A stretch of 64,000 bases of DNA from Bradyrhizobium commune (GTDB lineage: Bacteria > Pseudomonadota > Alphaproteobacteria > Rhizobiales > Xanthobacteraceae), in the NCBI RefSeq assembly GCF_015624505.1, contig NZ_CP061379.1, positions 5,580,001 to 5,644,000 on the forward strand, given 5' to 3'. The position numbers were made by a program, and so were the translations under genes. Below, piece by piece: positions 55,803 through 64,000 of the stretch; within the stretch, counting starts at the first letter, position 1; each line of letters begins with the position of its first letter. The notes beneath the pieces were generated by a model that saw nothing but the letters and a program-made list of their open reading frames with translations, did no database searches and was not told the origin of the DNA.

Positions 55803-57491
55803 TCAGGCCGCGCGGACCGATTCCAGGAACTGCGCAACCTCGACCTTGAGGCGTGTGCTGTCGGTCGCCAGCAATTTCGCCGCCGACAACACCTCGCTGG
55901 AGGCCTCGCCGGTCTCGATCGCGCCGCGCTGCACGTCGGTGATGTTCGACGAGACCTCCTGCGTGCCGACCGAAGCCTGCTGCACGTTGCGCGAGATCTC
56001 CTGCGTCGCCGCGCCCTGCTGCTCGACGGCGGCGGCGATGGCCGAGGACACCTCGGACAGCCGCTCGATGGTGCCGCCGATCTCCTGGATCGCGCTGACC
56101 GATTCCTGCGTCGCGGCCTGGATCCCTGCGACCTGCGCCCCGATCTCGCCGGTCGCCTTCGCGGTCTGCTCGGCCAGCGCCTTGACCTCGGAGGCAACGA
56201 CCGCGAAGCCGCGGCCGGCTTCGCCCGCGCGCGCCGCCTCGATGGTCGCGTTCAACGCCAGCAGATTGGTCTGGCCGGCAATCGTGTTGATGAGCTCGAC
56301 GACGTCGCCGATGCGCGAGGCGGCCTGCGACAGTGCGTTGACGCGCTCGTTGGTGCGCGCCGCCTGCTCGACGGCTTCGGCGGCCATCCGCGCCGAATCC
56401 TGCATCCGGCGGCTGATCTCGGTGATAGAGGACGACAGCTCTTCCGAAGCCGATGCCACGGCCTGGACGTTGGTGGAGGCTTCCTCGGACGCAGCCGCGA
56501 CGACGGTCGCGAGCTCCTTCCCGCGCTGCGCGGTGCCGGTCAGCGTCGAGGCAGACGCCTCGAGCTCGGTCGAGGCCGAGGAGACGGTGCCGACGACTTC
56601 GCCGATCATGGCTTCGAACTTGCGGGTGATGGCATCAACGCGGCGGCCGCGTTCGATCTTGGCTTCGGCATCGGCCGCGGCAGCCTGATCAGCAGCCTTC
56701 TTGGCAATCAGCGCTTCCTTGAAAATCTGCAGCGCATCCGCCATCGAGCCGATCTCGGTCTTCTCGCCGCGATGCTGCACCTCGGCCGAGAGGTCGCCCT
56801 CGCCGAGGGACTGCATCGGCTTGATGATGGATGCAATGCCGCGCGAAACATCGCGCACGAGATAGTAGGCCGCGCCGATCGCGATCGCGACCGAGGCTAT
56901 GATGATGCCGACCAGCACGCGGAAGATCATGGCGTAGCTGTCCGCCGCCTGCTTCGTCTCCGATTCGACGCCGCGATTGTTGAGGTCGATGTTCCTGGTC
57001 AGCAGCGGATCGGCCGCCTGGGCCATCTTCGCCACCCTGGTCTGCAACAGCTCGTTGGCTTCAGACGGGAAGCGGCCGACGCTCTTGCGCGACAGCGCCA
57101 TCACCTCCTGCACGCCGTTCAGGTACTCGCCCCACGCATTGGTCCATTGCCCGTAGATGGAGCGTTCTTCGGACGAAGTGATCAGCGGCTCGTAGGTCTT
57201 GCGAGTCTGCTCGATGCGTTCGCGCAGCGAGGCGAGGCGCTTCTCGGCGGCCTCCTTGCCTTCGGCGGTGTCCTGCATCAAATGCAGGCGGAGCGCGACC
57301 CGCAGCTCGTTGACATCGGCGCGGATCGAGCCCAGCGCACGCACGCTCGGCAGCCAGCCCTGCGCGATCTCGACGGTGTGCGAGTTGATGTTCTGCATGG
57401 TGCCGATCGCCACCACGCCAACGCCGGCGAGCGAGAGCACGAGGACCGACAACACGGTCAGAAGCTTGAAGACGATCGACAACTTCGACAT
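55803..57491 (-). CDS. Methyl-accepting chemotaxis protein
   Basis: The 562-residue receptor has an N-terminal TM (LLTVLSVLVLSLAGVGVVAI), a four-helix-bundle ligand domain (about 35-180), a second TM, a HAMP domain, and a signalling domain with [20 protein letters not shown] at the tip. The ATG at 57491 follows a GGGA. Its signalling domain is close to that of the next gene. No che genes are adjacent. Confidence 0.95.
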   Translation of the reverse strand: MSKLSIVFKLLTVLSVLVLSLAGVGVVAIGTMQNINSHTVEIAQGWLPSVRALGSIRADVNELRVALRLHLMQDTAEGKEAAEKRLASLRERIEQTRKTYEPLITSSEERSIYGQWTNAWGEYLNGVQEVMALSRKSVGRFPSEANELLQTRVAKMAQAADPLLTRNIDLNNRGVESETKQAADSYAMIFRVLVGIIIASVAIAIGAAYYLVRDVSRGIASIIKPMQSLGEGDLSAEVQHRGEKTEIGSMADALQIFKEALIAKKAADQAAAADAEAKIERGRRVDAITRKFEAMIGEVVGTVSSASTELEASASTLTGTAQRGKELATVVAAASEEASTNVQAVASASEELSSSITEISRRMQDSARMAAEAVEQAARTNERVNALSQAASRIGDVVELINTIAGQTNLLALNATIEAARAGEAGRGFAVVASEVKALAEQTAKATGEIGAQVAGIQAATQESVSAIQEIGGTIERLSEVSSAIAAAVEQQGAATQEISRNVQQASVGTQEVSSNITDVQRGAIETGEASSEVLSAAKLLATDSTRLKVEVAQFLESVRAA

Positions 57492-57778
57492 CACGACAAA
57501 TCCCGATGATACCTGGCAACACACGACTTGCCTGCGCCGCAATCGTCACGACGGACGACAGGGCAGGCGTCATTCCAACAATGCTGGCTGATTCTTATCC
57601 CGTAAGATTGCGCACATAGTTGCAAACAGGCGTTAACAGGAACCTACGTGAAACTACGGGGAATGACCCAACCGGCGCTATTTTCGCTGTATTGCGGCGC
57701 CGCAACACGAACGGAAACGACCGCCACGCCTTCGGGCGCAGCGGTCGCGGGATCGGGTTGAAACTTCGTGCGGTCGCG

Positions 57779-59521
57779 TCAGGCCGCCCGGACCGTCTCC
57801 AGGAATTTGCCGACCTCGAGTTTTAGACGATCGCTGTCGGTGGACAGCATCTGCGCGGCGGACAGGACCTGCGAGGACGCCGAGCCGGTCTCGCTCGCGC
57901 CGCGCTGTACGTCGACGATGTTTGAGGAGACCTCGTGCGTGCCGTGCGCGGCCTGCTGTACGTTGCGGGAGATTTCCTGCGTCGCCGCGCCCTGCTCTTC
58001 CACGGCCGCCGCGATCGTCGAGGAGATCTCCGACAGTTTCTCGATGGTGTCGCTGATGTCCTTGATGGCGCCGACCGATTGTTGCGTCGCCGCCTGGATG
58101 CCGGAAATCTGCTGGCCGATCTCGCCGGTCGCCTTCGCGGTCTGCTCGGCCAGGGCCTTGACCTCGGAGGCGACGACCGCAAAACCCTTGCCGGCCTCGC
58201 CGGCCCGCGCCGCCTCGATCGTGGCGTTGAGCGCCAGCAAATTGGTCTGGCCGGCGATGGTGTTGATCAGCTCGACCACGTCGCCGATCCGCGTCGCGGC
58301 CTTCGACAATTCACTGACGCGCTCGGTGGTGTTGCGGGCCTGGCCGACGGCCTCGCTCGCCACGCGCGCGGACTCCTGCACCTGGCGGCTGATCTCGGTG
58401 ATCGAGGAGGACAATTCCTCCGTCGCCGACGCGACCGACTGCACGTTGGTGGAGGCTTCCTCGGAGGCCGCCGCAACCACGGTGGTGAGCTTCTGCGTGC
58501 GCTCCGCGGTCGAAGTCAGCGTCGTGGCGGAGGCTTCGAGCTCGGTCGAGGCCGACGACACCGTGCCGACGATCTCGCCGACGGCGCCTTCGAAACTGTC
58601 GGCGAGCTTGCGCATTTCCACCTTGCGCTGCTCGGCCGCGATCTGATCCTGTCGCATCTTGGCGTCCGCTTCCGCGCGCGCTTTCTGCTCGGACACGATC
58701 TTGAATTTCTCGACCGCGCCGGCGACCTCGCCGACCTCGTCCTTGCGGCCGAGGCCCGGCAGCACCACCGAGAAGTCGCCGCCGGCGAGCTTTTCCATCG
58801 CGACCGTGAGCGCGCGCATGGGACGCGCGATGCTGAAGACGGAGAAGATGCAGGCGCCGATCAGGATCAGCGCGACCAGCGCGCCGGCGACGAGCGACGT
58901 CCGCGCCACCGCCGCGGCTTCCGTCTCCGCCGCCGCCCGCGCCTCGGCGCTCCCCTGCTTGGCGAATTCGGTGATCTGGTTGGTCAGCTCAGATATCTCT
59001 TCGTTGATTGGCGCCAATGTCTCCTTGCGAAGGCGGTCGACGTCAGAGACAAGCTTTGCAAGCTGCGCGGCCGCTTCGCTGTCCTTCTTTGCTTCGAGCC
59101 CGAGCTCCTGCTTGCGAACGGCTTCGATCTGCAGCTCACCCTTGACGAAATTGCCGACAAGCAAGGTGAGGCGCTCGATCCGCTTGCTGTTTTCGGGCGA
59201 GCGCGAGAGCTTCGCCATCTCTACCGCGAACTTCAAAGCCGACGTCTGGCGGTCGTTGAAATAGCTGACGGCCTTCTGCATCTCGGCTGGCGAGGACGAC
59301 GTCAGAATGTCGCGAATGCCGATCTGCATCCCGCGTACCGAGGCCTTCGCTTCAGCGGCGTTCTGCGCGATCGCCTGCTGCCCCGATGCGCCATTGCTGA
59401 GTCTCTGGACCTCGGCGTCACCGGTCATCTGGAGGAAGATCATCAGGGCGACGAGCCCGATGGTCAGCGCTGAGGTGATGGCGAGCTTGGTGCCAATTCG
59501 CAGGTTCTGAATGAACATCAT
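57779..59521 (-). CDS. Methyl-accepting chemotaxis protein (paralogue)
   Basis: The 580-residue receptor has the same two-TM order as 55803-57491: TM1, an alpha-helical sensor domain, TM2 ([20 protein letters not shown]), HAMP, and a signalling domain with [20 protein letters not shown]. The sensor part differs strongly, so each probably senses a different signal. The pair arose by duplication of the signalling half. Start is the first of two ATGs. Confidence 0.95.
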   Translation of the reverse strand: MMFIQNLRIGTKLAITSALTIGLVALMIFLQMTGDAEVQRLSNGASGQQAIAQNAAEAKASVRGMQIGIRDILTSSSPAEMQKAVSYFNDRQTSALKFAVEMAKLSRSPENSKRIERLTLLVGNFVKGELQIEAVRKQELGLEAKKDSEAAAQLAKLVSDVDRLRKETLAPINEEISELTNQITEFAKQGSAEARAAAETEAAAVARTSLVAGALVALILIGACIFSVFSIARPMRALTVAMEKLAGGDFSVVLPGLGRKDEVGEVAGAVEKFKIVSEQKARAEADAKMRQDQIAAEQRKVEMRKLADSFEGAVGEIVGTVSSASTELEASATTLTSTAERTQKLTTVVAAASEEASTNVQSVASATEELSSSITEISRQVQESARVASEAVGQARNTTERVSELSKAATRIGDVVELINTIAGQTNLLALNATIEAARAGEAGKGFAVVASEVKALAEQTAKATGEIGQQISGIQAATQQSVGAIKDISDTIEKLSEISSTIAAAVEEQGAATQEISRNVQQAAHGTHEVSSNIVDVQRGASETGSASSQVLSAAQMLSTDSDRLKLEVGKFLETVRAA

Positions 59522-59742
59522 CGAAGCATTCCCAGGATATGCGTGGCCGCGACGAAGCGCGTAAACAGCACGGGAAGGCTAAACCGGCAGGTTCCTCATT
59601 AACGTTAAGTAGAGGCGGTCGGGACTTGGGTAGAACTACGGGAAACGCTGCTCAACCTGCCGGACTTGCACAGCTTTCACGTGCAGAGAAAAGGCGCCTC
59701 TCGGATTTGCATATGTCGCCGTCGTTAACGCCTGAGGCCGCG

Positions 59743-59976
59743 TCAGCGCACGGTCTCGCCAAGGAGGCTGATGCGAAACACCGGCTGCTTGTTCTCGTCG
59801 AGCAGCTCCATGCACCACTTGGCGTTCGGCTTGAGATTGCGCGAGATGCTGCCGAGCAGGTTGGCGCACACTTCTGTCATCTCCTTCCAGGCGGCGTCGT
59901 GATCCCGGAACTCGTAGGGATGATCGGCGGCGCCGGAATAGCGGCCGGTGCTGATGCGGAAGAAATACAGCGACAT
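59743..59976 (-). CDS. DUF6894-type small protein
   Basis: The 77-residue product begins MSLYFFRISTGRYSGAADHP and contains DAAWKEMTEVCANLLGSIS and WCMELLDENKQPVFRISL. This short layout, with a YFF start and a WxMEL(x)DE late strand, is the DUF6894 group common in Bradyrhizobium. Function is unknown. Confidence 0.8.
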   Translation of the reverse strand: MSLYFFRISTGRYSGAADHPYEFRDHDAAWKEMTEVCANLLGSISRNLKPNAKWCMELLDENKQPVFRISLLGETVR

Positions 59977-60143
59977 CGTTGAACCCTTGCGTACGGCCGC
60001 ACCCCTCGGCCGTTACACAAGCTGGGGCGCCAGTCGCTACCAAGGCATGAAAGCCGCAGACCGTATGACTACGGCGTGACGGCTTGATCGCCGATGGATT
60101 CGTCAATTTGTGTGCAGCTGGTCCCTACACGAAGAGGCCGAGA

Positions 60144-60728
60144 TCACTCGGTCGAGCGGCGCAGCTCCAGCGCACCTTCGTTCTTCGGCTCGGACCTCAC
60201 CGGTTCGATCCGGCTGCTCTCGACACGCGGCGTCTCGACGCGCGCGGCGACCTCGGTGCTCGATGTGTTGACCGAACCGGTCTGCTCGGGTGCGCGCAGC
60301 GAGCGCGGACGCGCGACGGCGCGCGCCATCAGCATCTGGTTGCCGCCCTGATGGTGGAAGTCGCAATAGGCGAAGCCCATGCCCGACACCGAGCCGCGGA
60401 AGCTGCGCTCGTCGGTCTTTTCAAGGTTGAAACAGGGTTCGAACGGAATGCCCTTGATCGAGGCGCAGACGTTCTGGCCGCGGATCTGGAGCGTGTTGCC
60501 GGGAAGGCGGAGATGTTTGACCGGGCCTGAGCCCGAGAACTGCACCGCGCCGGCGGCGCCGAGGTCGTCCAGGATTCGGCCTGCGCCGCGGGTACCGTCG
60601 AAACAGGTGAAAGCGAAGACCTTGCCGGCGACGAAGCGGCGCGCCTCGTCGGCGTTCATGCTGCCAGCAATGGCCGGCGCAAACGTCGCGACAGCGGTGA
60701 CAGCCCCCAACACAATACGCGCAAGCAT
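60144..60728 (-). CDS. Secreted hypothetical protein (194 aa)
   Basis: After a signal peptide (MLARIVLGAVTAVATFAPAI, ending near AGS) the mature protein has ADEARRFVAGKVFAFTCFDG and paired Cys residues (CASIKGIPFEPC), then a low-complexity C-terminal tail. It resembles a family of rhizobial periplasmic proteins without assigned role. GGAG precedes the ATG at 60728. Confidence 0.82.
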   Translation of the reverse strand: MLARIVLGAVTAVATFAPAIAGSMNADEARRFVAGKVFAFTCFDGTRGAGRILDDLGAAGAVQFSGSGPVKHLRLPGNTLQIRGQNVCASIKGIPFEPCFNLEKTDERSFRGSVSGMGFAYCDFHHQGGNQMLMARAVARPRSLRAPEQTGSVNTSSTEVAARVETPRVESSRIEPVRSEPKNEGALELRRSTE

Positions 60729-60841
60729 GCTCAACTCCGAACCAACCCCCGCAGCGGGCGATGCCTTATCTCTTTACCCGCTGCTTACCATACTAACCAT
60801 GGCGACATTGAAGCAGCTTCGTTGGTAAAGTCTGAACGCCG

Positions 60842-61828
60842 TTAGACAATTTTTACCACGATCCGGCCGCGGACCTGGCCCGCGAGGATCTTTGCACCCC
60901 ATGCGGGCACTTCGTCGAGCGGAATTTCATGAGTGATTTCAGATAGTTTTGTCCGATCCAGATCGGAGGCCAAGCGTTGCCAGGCGGCTTTTCGCGGTTC
61001 GATCGGGCACATCACGGAATCGATGCCGAGAAGGCACACCCCGCGCAAAATGAATGGCGCGACCGAGGACGGCAGATCCATGCCGGCCGCCAAACCACAG
61101 GCCGCGATCGCGCCGCCATATTTCGTCATCGACAGCAGATTCGCGAGCGTGGTCGAGCCGACGCTGTCGACGCCACCCGCCCAGCGTTCCTTTGCGAGCG
61201 GCTTGCCCGGCGCCGACAATTCATTGCGGTCGATGACCTCTGCGGCACCGAGGCTCTTCAGATAATCGGCTTCCGACGCGCGGCCGGTGGAAGCGATGAC
61301 GTGATAGCCGAGCCAGGACAGCACCGCGGTGGCGACCGAGCCGACGCCGCCCGCCGCGCCCGTCACCACCACCGGACCGCTCTTCGGCGAGATGCCCTGC
61401 TTCTCCAGCGCCAGCACCGACAGCATCGCGGTGAAGCCGGCGGTGCCGATCGCCATGGCGTCGCGCACCGACAGGCCCTGCGGCAGAGCGACCAGCCAGT
61501 CGCCCTTCACGCGCGCCTTTTCGGCATAGGCGCCGAGATGGGTCTCGCCCATGCCCCAGCCGGTGCAGACGACCTTGTCGCCCGCCTTCCACGCCGGATG
61601 CGAGGACAGCTCGACGGTGCCTGCGAAATCGATGCCGGCGATCATGGGAAAGCGGCGCACCACCGGCGCCTTGCCGGTGAGCGCGAGGCCGTCTTTGTAG
61701 TTCAGCGTCGACCATTCGACGCGGACGGTGACGTCGCCTTCCATCAGCTCGGCTTCGTCGTACTGTGTGAGCGCGGCGGTGGTGCCCTTGTCGGCCTTGT
61801 CGATCCGGATCGCCTTGAATGTGGCCAC
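60842..61828 (-). CDS. acuI: MDR acrylyl-CoA reductase-like oxidoreductase (AcuI/YhdH)
   Basis: The 328-residue medium-chain reductase has [36 protein letters not shown] and [13 protein letters not shown] as its NADPH-binding site. It is in the YhdH/AcuI branch, which reduces acrylyl-CoA to propionyl-CoA. No zinc-binding Cys set is present, as normal for this group. The gene is monocistronic here. Confidence 0.93.
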   Translation of the reverse strand: MATFKAIRIDKADKGTTAALTQYDEAELMEGDVTVRVEWSTLNYKDGLALTGKAPVVRRFPMIAGIDFAGTVELSSHPAWKAGDKVVCTGWGMGETHLGAYAEKARVKGDWLVALPQGLSVRDAMAIGTAGFTAMLSVLALEKQGISPKSGPVVVTGAAGGVGSVATAVLSWLGYHVIASTGRASEADYLKSLGAAEVIDRNELSAPGKPLAKERWAGGVDSVGSTTLANLLSMTKYGGAIAACGLAAGMDLPSSVAPFILRGVCLLGIDSVMCPIEPRKAAWQRLASDLDRTKLSEITHEIPLDEVPAWGAKILAGQVRGRIVVKIV

Positions 61829-61870
61829 GGCAAAACTCCCTGAGACTTGTTTCAGGCGATGTTTAGCCGA

Positions 61871-63124
61871 TCAGGCAGGCTGCGCAACCGCCCGCTGGAC
61901 GGGTTTCTCCACGATCGGAAGATTGATCAGCGCCGAGAGCACGCCGAACAGGACCGAGAGCCACCAGATCGGCGTGTAGGAACCGTACTTCTCGAACACG
62001 ATGCCGCCGAGCCAGACGCCGAGGAAGCCGCCGACCTGATGGCTGACGAAGGCGAAGCCATAGAGCGTCGCCAGCCAGCGCGTGCCGAACATTAGCGCCA
62101 CCAGCGCGGATGTCGGCGGCACCGTCGACAGCCAGGTCAGACCAGAGACGGCGCCGAACGCGATCGCCGAGAACGGCGTGATCGGGAACGAGATGAAGGC
62201 GAGCGTTGCGAGCGCGCGGGTGAAATAGATCACCGACAGGATGTAGCGCTTCGGCAGCGAGTTCTGGAGATAGCCGACACTGAGCGATCCGATCATGTTG
62301 AAAAGCCCGATCGCCGCGATCACCCAGCCGCCGACCTGCGTGGAAATGCCGCGATCGACCAGGAAAGCCGGCAGATGCACGGTGATGAAGGCGAGCTGAA
62401 AGCCGCAGGTGAAGAAGCCGAGCACCAGGAGCACGTAGGAGCGATGTCCGAAGGCTTCGCTCAGCGCCTTCGTGAAGGTCTGCTCATCCGCAGGCGCAGC
62501 GTTTGCGGCACTTGCCACCGGCGGCGTCGAGAGCGCCAACGACAGCGGGATGATCAGGAGCATCAGGAAGCCGAACACGGTGAGCGCCTGCTGCCAGCCA
62601 AAATTGTCGATCAGCGCGACGCCGATCGGCGCGAACAGGAACTGGCCGAACGAGCCCGCTGCGGTGCCGGCGCCAAGCGCAAGGCCGCGCTTCTCGGCCG
62701 GCAACAGCTTGCTGAACGCCGACAGCACCAGATTAAACGAGCAGCCGGCAAGGCCGAAGCCCACCATCACGCCCGCGCCGACGTTCAGCGACAACGGCGT
62801 CGACGAATAGCGCATCAACAACAGGCCGCCGGCATAGAGCAGCGCGCCAACGCACATCACCCGGAACAAGCCGAAGCGATCGGCGACCGCGCCGGCAATC
62901 GGCTGGCCCAAGCCCCACAACAGATTCTGAAAGGCAATCGCGAGCCCGAACACGTCGCGGCCCCAGGCGAATTCATGGCTCATCGGCTGCACGAAGAAGC
63001 CGAGCGCCGAGCGCGGACCGAAACCGAGCATGCCGATCGCGCAGCCGCAGAGAATGATGACGGCCGGCGTGCGCCAGTTGGAGGAACGTGAGACCGGACC
63101 GAGCTCGCCCACTTGCGTCGACAT
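61871..63124 (-). CDS. MFS transporter (OFA/MCT-like)
   Basis: The 417-residue protein has 12 hydrophobic segments, starting with PAVIILCGCAIGMLGFGPRS, and GAVADRFGLFRVM at the first cytoplasmic loop. Layout is that of monocarboxylate or oxalate/formate antiporter-like carriers. The start at 63124 follows GAGGAAC; an ATG four codons earlier is possible. It is divergent from nadA. Confidence 0.9.
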   Translation of the reverse strand: MSTQVGELGPVSRSSNWRTPAVIILCGCAIGMLGFGPRSALGFFVQPMSHEFAWGRDVFGLAIAFQNLLWGLGQPIAGAVADRFGLFRVMCVGALLYAGGLLLMRYSSTPLSLNVGAGVMVGFGLAGCSFNLVLSAFSKLLPAEKRGLALGAGTAAGSFGQFLFAPIGVALIDNFGWQQALTVFGFLMLLIIPLSLALSTPPVASAANAAPADEQTFTKALSEAFGHRSYVLLVLGFFTCGFQLAFITVHLPAFLVDRGISTQVGGWVIAAIGLFNMIGSLSVGYLQNSLPKRYILSVIYFTRALATLAFISFPITPFSAIAFGAVSGLTWLSTVPPTSALVALMFGTRWLATLYGFAFVSHQVGGFLGVWLGGIVFEKYGSYTPIWWLSVLFGVLSALINLPIVEKPVQRAVAQPA

Positions 63125-63337
63125 GGTGTTCCTCATCTGTCGTTGGCGGGTCCGGAATAGGCAGCCGCGAGTCAGGCGTTTAATGCAAATGCATGAAAGT
63201 CCCAAGACCAAAATGGCTGCGCCCTGGGAAGGGCTGGGCCGGGAGCATTGCGTTTCATCGCGGCGTTGCCGGGGCGGGACTTGACGAGAATGTGTGCGGC
63301 AGGACCTAGCGGGATGCCGAACGCGGTGCTATCTTTG

Positions 63338-63358
63338 ATATACTCATATTGAGCATAT
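63338..63358. promoter_or_regulatory. NadQ operator candidate 1 (upstream of nadA)
   Basis: ATATACTCA-TAT-TGAGCATAT is a 21-bp palindrome with one mismatch. It shares the core ACTCA-TAT-TGAG with the site at 63407-63433. The upstream position, about 95 bases before nadA, fits a second operator or an upstream helper. Confidence 0.75.
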
Positions 63359-63406
63359 GTGAGCTCGCGAAACCCGCCGGCCCTCTCGGCCGGATTTCTC
63401 AGGCTC

Positions 63407-63433
63407 TATATATACTCATATTGAGTATATATA
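63407..63433. promoter_or_regulatory. NadQ operator candidate 2 (upstream of nadA)
   Basis: TATATATACTCA-TAT-TGAGTATATATA is a perfect 27-bp palindrome ending 19 bases before the nadA ATG, where it would cover the promoter or transcript start. The centre-to-centre distance to the upstream site is 72 bases, close to seven helical turns. Confidence 0.8.
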
Positions 63434-63452
63434 ATTCTCACGGGAGGCTTCA

Positions 63453-64000
63453 ATGCCGATCACTGGAATCTACGGCCCCGACGACCTTGCCAGCTCGCCA
63501 CAGGGCCAAACCATCTCCGCCCGCACGCCGGCGCACAGAGGACCAGCGCTGCCGATGCCCTCGCTGGAATGGACGGCGGAGGTCGAGCGGGCCACCGCGC
63601 CGATCTACGAGCGCGTCAAGCACGTGATCCCGCCAATCGAGTGGCCGCTGATGGCGCCGACGATTCACGCGATCAACGCGCTGAAGCGCGAACGCAACGC
63701 GGTGATCCTCGCCCACAACTATCAGGCGCCGGAGATCTTCCACGGCGTCGCCGATATCGGCGGCGATTCGCTCCAGCTCGCGGTCGAGGCGACCAAGGTG
63801 AAGGCCGATGTCATCGTGCAATGCGGCGTGCACTTCATGGCGGAGACGTCAAAGCTGCTCAACCCTGACAAGACGGTGCTGATTCCGGACTCCCGCGCCG
63901 GCTGCTCGCTGGCGGCCAGCATCACGGGCGCGGATGTGCGGCTGCTCCGTGACAAATTTCCCGGCGTGCCCGTGGTCGCCTATGTCAACACGTCGGCGGA
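63453..64000 (+). CDS. nadA: Quinolinate synthase A, 3' end outside window
   Basis: The first 182 codons, from an ATG after GGGAGG, give [12 protein letters not shown] and a region with [34 protein letters not shown] and [11 protein letters not shown], all typical of NadA. The enzyme makes quinolinate from iminoaspartate and DHAP with a [4Fe-4S] cluster. The conserved Cys in GCSLA is present; later cluster ligands lie beyond the window. Two palindromes upstream indicate tight repression by NAD status. Confidence 0.93.
   Translation, partial: MPITGIYGPDDLASSPQGQTISARTPAHRGPALPMPSLEWTAEVERATAPIYERVKHVIPPIEWPLMAPTIHAINALKRERNAVILAHNYQAPEIFHGVADIGGDSLQLAVEATKVKADVIVQCGVHFMAETSKLLNPDKTVLIPDSRAGCSLAASITGADVRLLRDKFPGVPVVAYVNTSA

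Noticed and set aside
54945-57509. Open frame of 854 codons overlapping the DUF2339 gene and antisense to a chemoreceptor
   Set aside because: It crosses two secure genes on opposite strands and is compositionally skewed.
57935-59473. Open frame of 512 codons antisense to the second chemoreceptor
   Set aside because: Shadow of the chemoreceptor; translation is rich in Arg, Gly, Asp without motifs.

Overview
The window is high-GC alphaproteobacterial chromosome, best matched to Bradyrhizobium or a close relative. The reasons are a red-type (form IC) Calvin-cycle operon with cbbX, many Rhizobiales-type small hypothetical proteins, a poly-HAMP hybrid kinase paired with an HWE kinase, and several families of intergenic palindromic repeats. 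This assignment comes from protein and repeat style, not from a database search.

Layout. 1-3551: an incomplete SDR-like protein and an EmrAB-type efflux pair. 3785-5647: small soluble and membrane proteins (PRC-barrel, ribbon-helix-helix, others). 5913-13716: a 2098-residue cytosolic hybrid histidine kinase with a long array of 92-residue HAMP units, followed 13 bases later by a REC-PAS-HWE kinase. 13713-16474: a cluster of small proteins, several basic, secreted or membrane-bound. 16748-20688: a DegP-like protease, a small protein, and a PAS-GGDEF-EAL protein. 20953-29691: the operon cbbF-cbbP-cbbT-cbbA-cbbL-cbbS-cbbX-rpe on the minus strand, with cbbR divergent at 29809. Together these genes form most of the Calvin cycle: RuBP regeneration, carboxylation, RuBisCO activation and transcriptional control.

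30797-37745: a 30-residue membrane peptide, small proteins, a TetR-controlled MFS exporter with two matching operators, a 1-kb gene-poor region rich in inverted repeats, a carbamoylase, and a run of small genes. 37892-53063: housekeeping and repair genes: tRNA-Pro, threonylcarbamoyl-AMP synthase, an FAD dehydrogenase with a GNAT enzyme, NudK, a glycine-reductase-B-like protein with a CaiB-type CoA-transferase, a SRAP protein, sulfurtransferase, a dihydroorotase-like protein, YgfZ, Tag, HD hydrolase, a tyrosine phosphatase, and a NadQ-type NAD regulator. 53110-64000: a large DUF2339 membrane protein, two chemoreceptors, small secreted proteins, an AcuI-type reductase, an MFS carrier, and the start of nadA.

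The most distinctive signals are: the HAMP array, which shows an alternating two-unit super-repeat; two strong palindromes upstream of nadA with a candidate NadQ regulator gene about 10 kb away; paired TetR operators; a multi-hairpin structured element at 33996-34110; two very short membrane-peptide genes; and a set of dispersed palindromic repeats, two families of which occur twice in the window.
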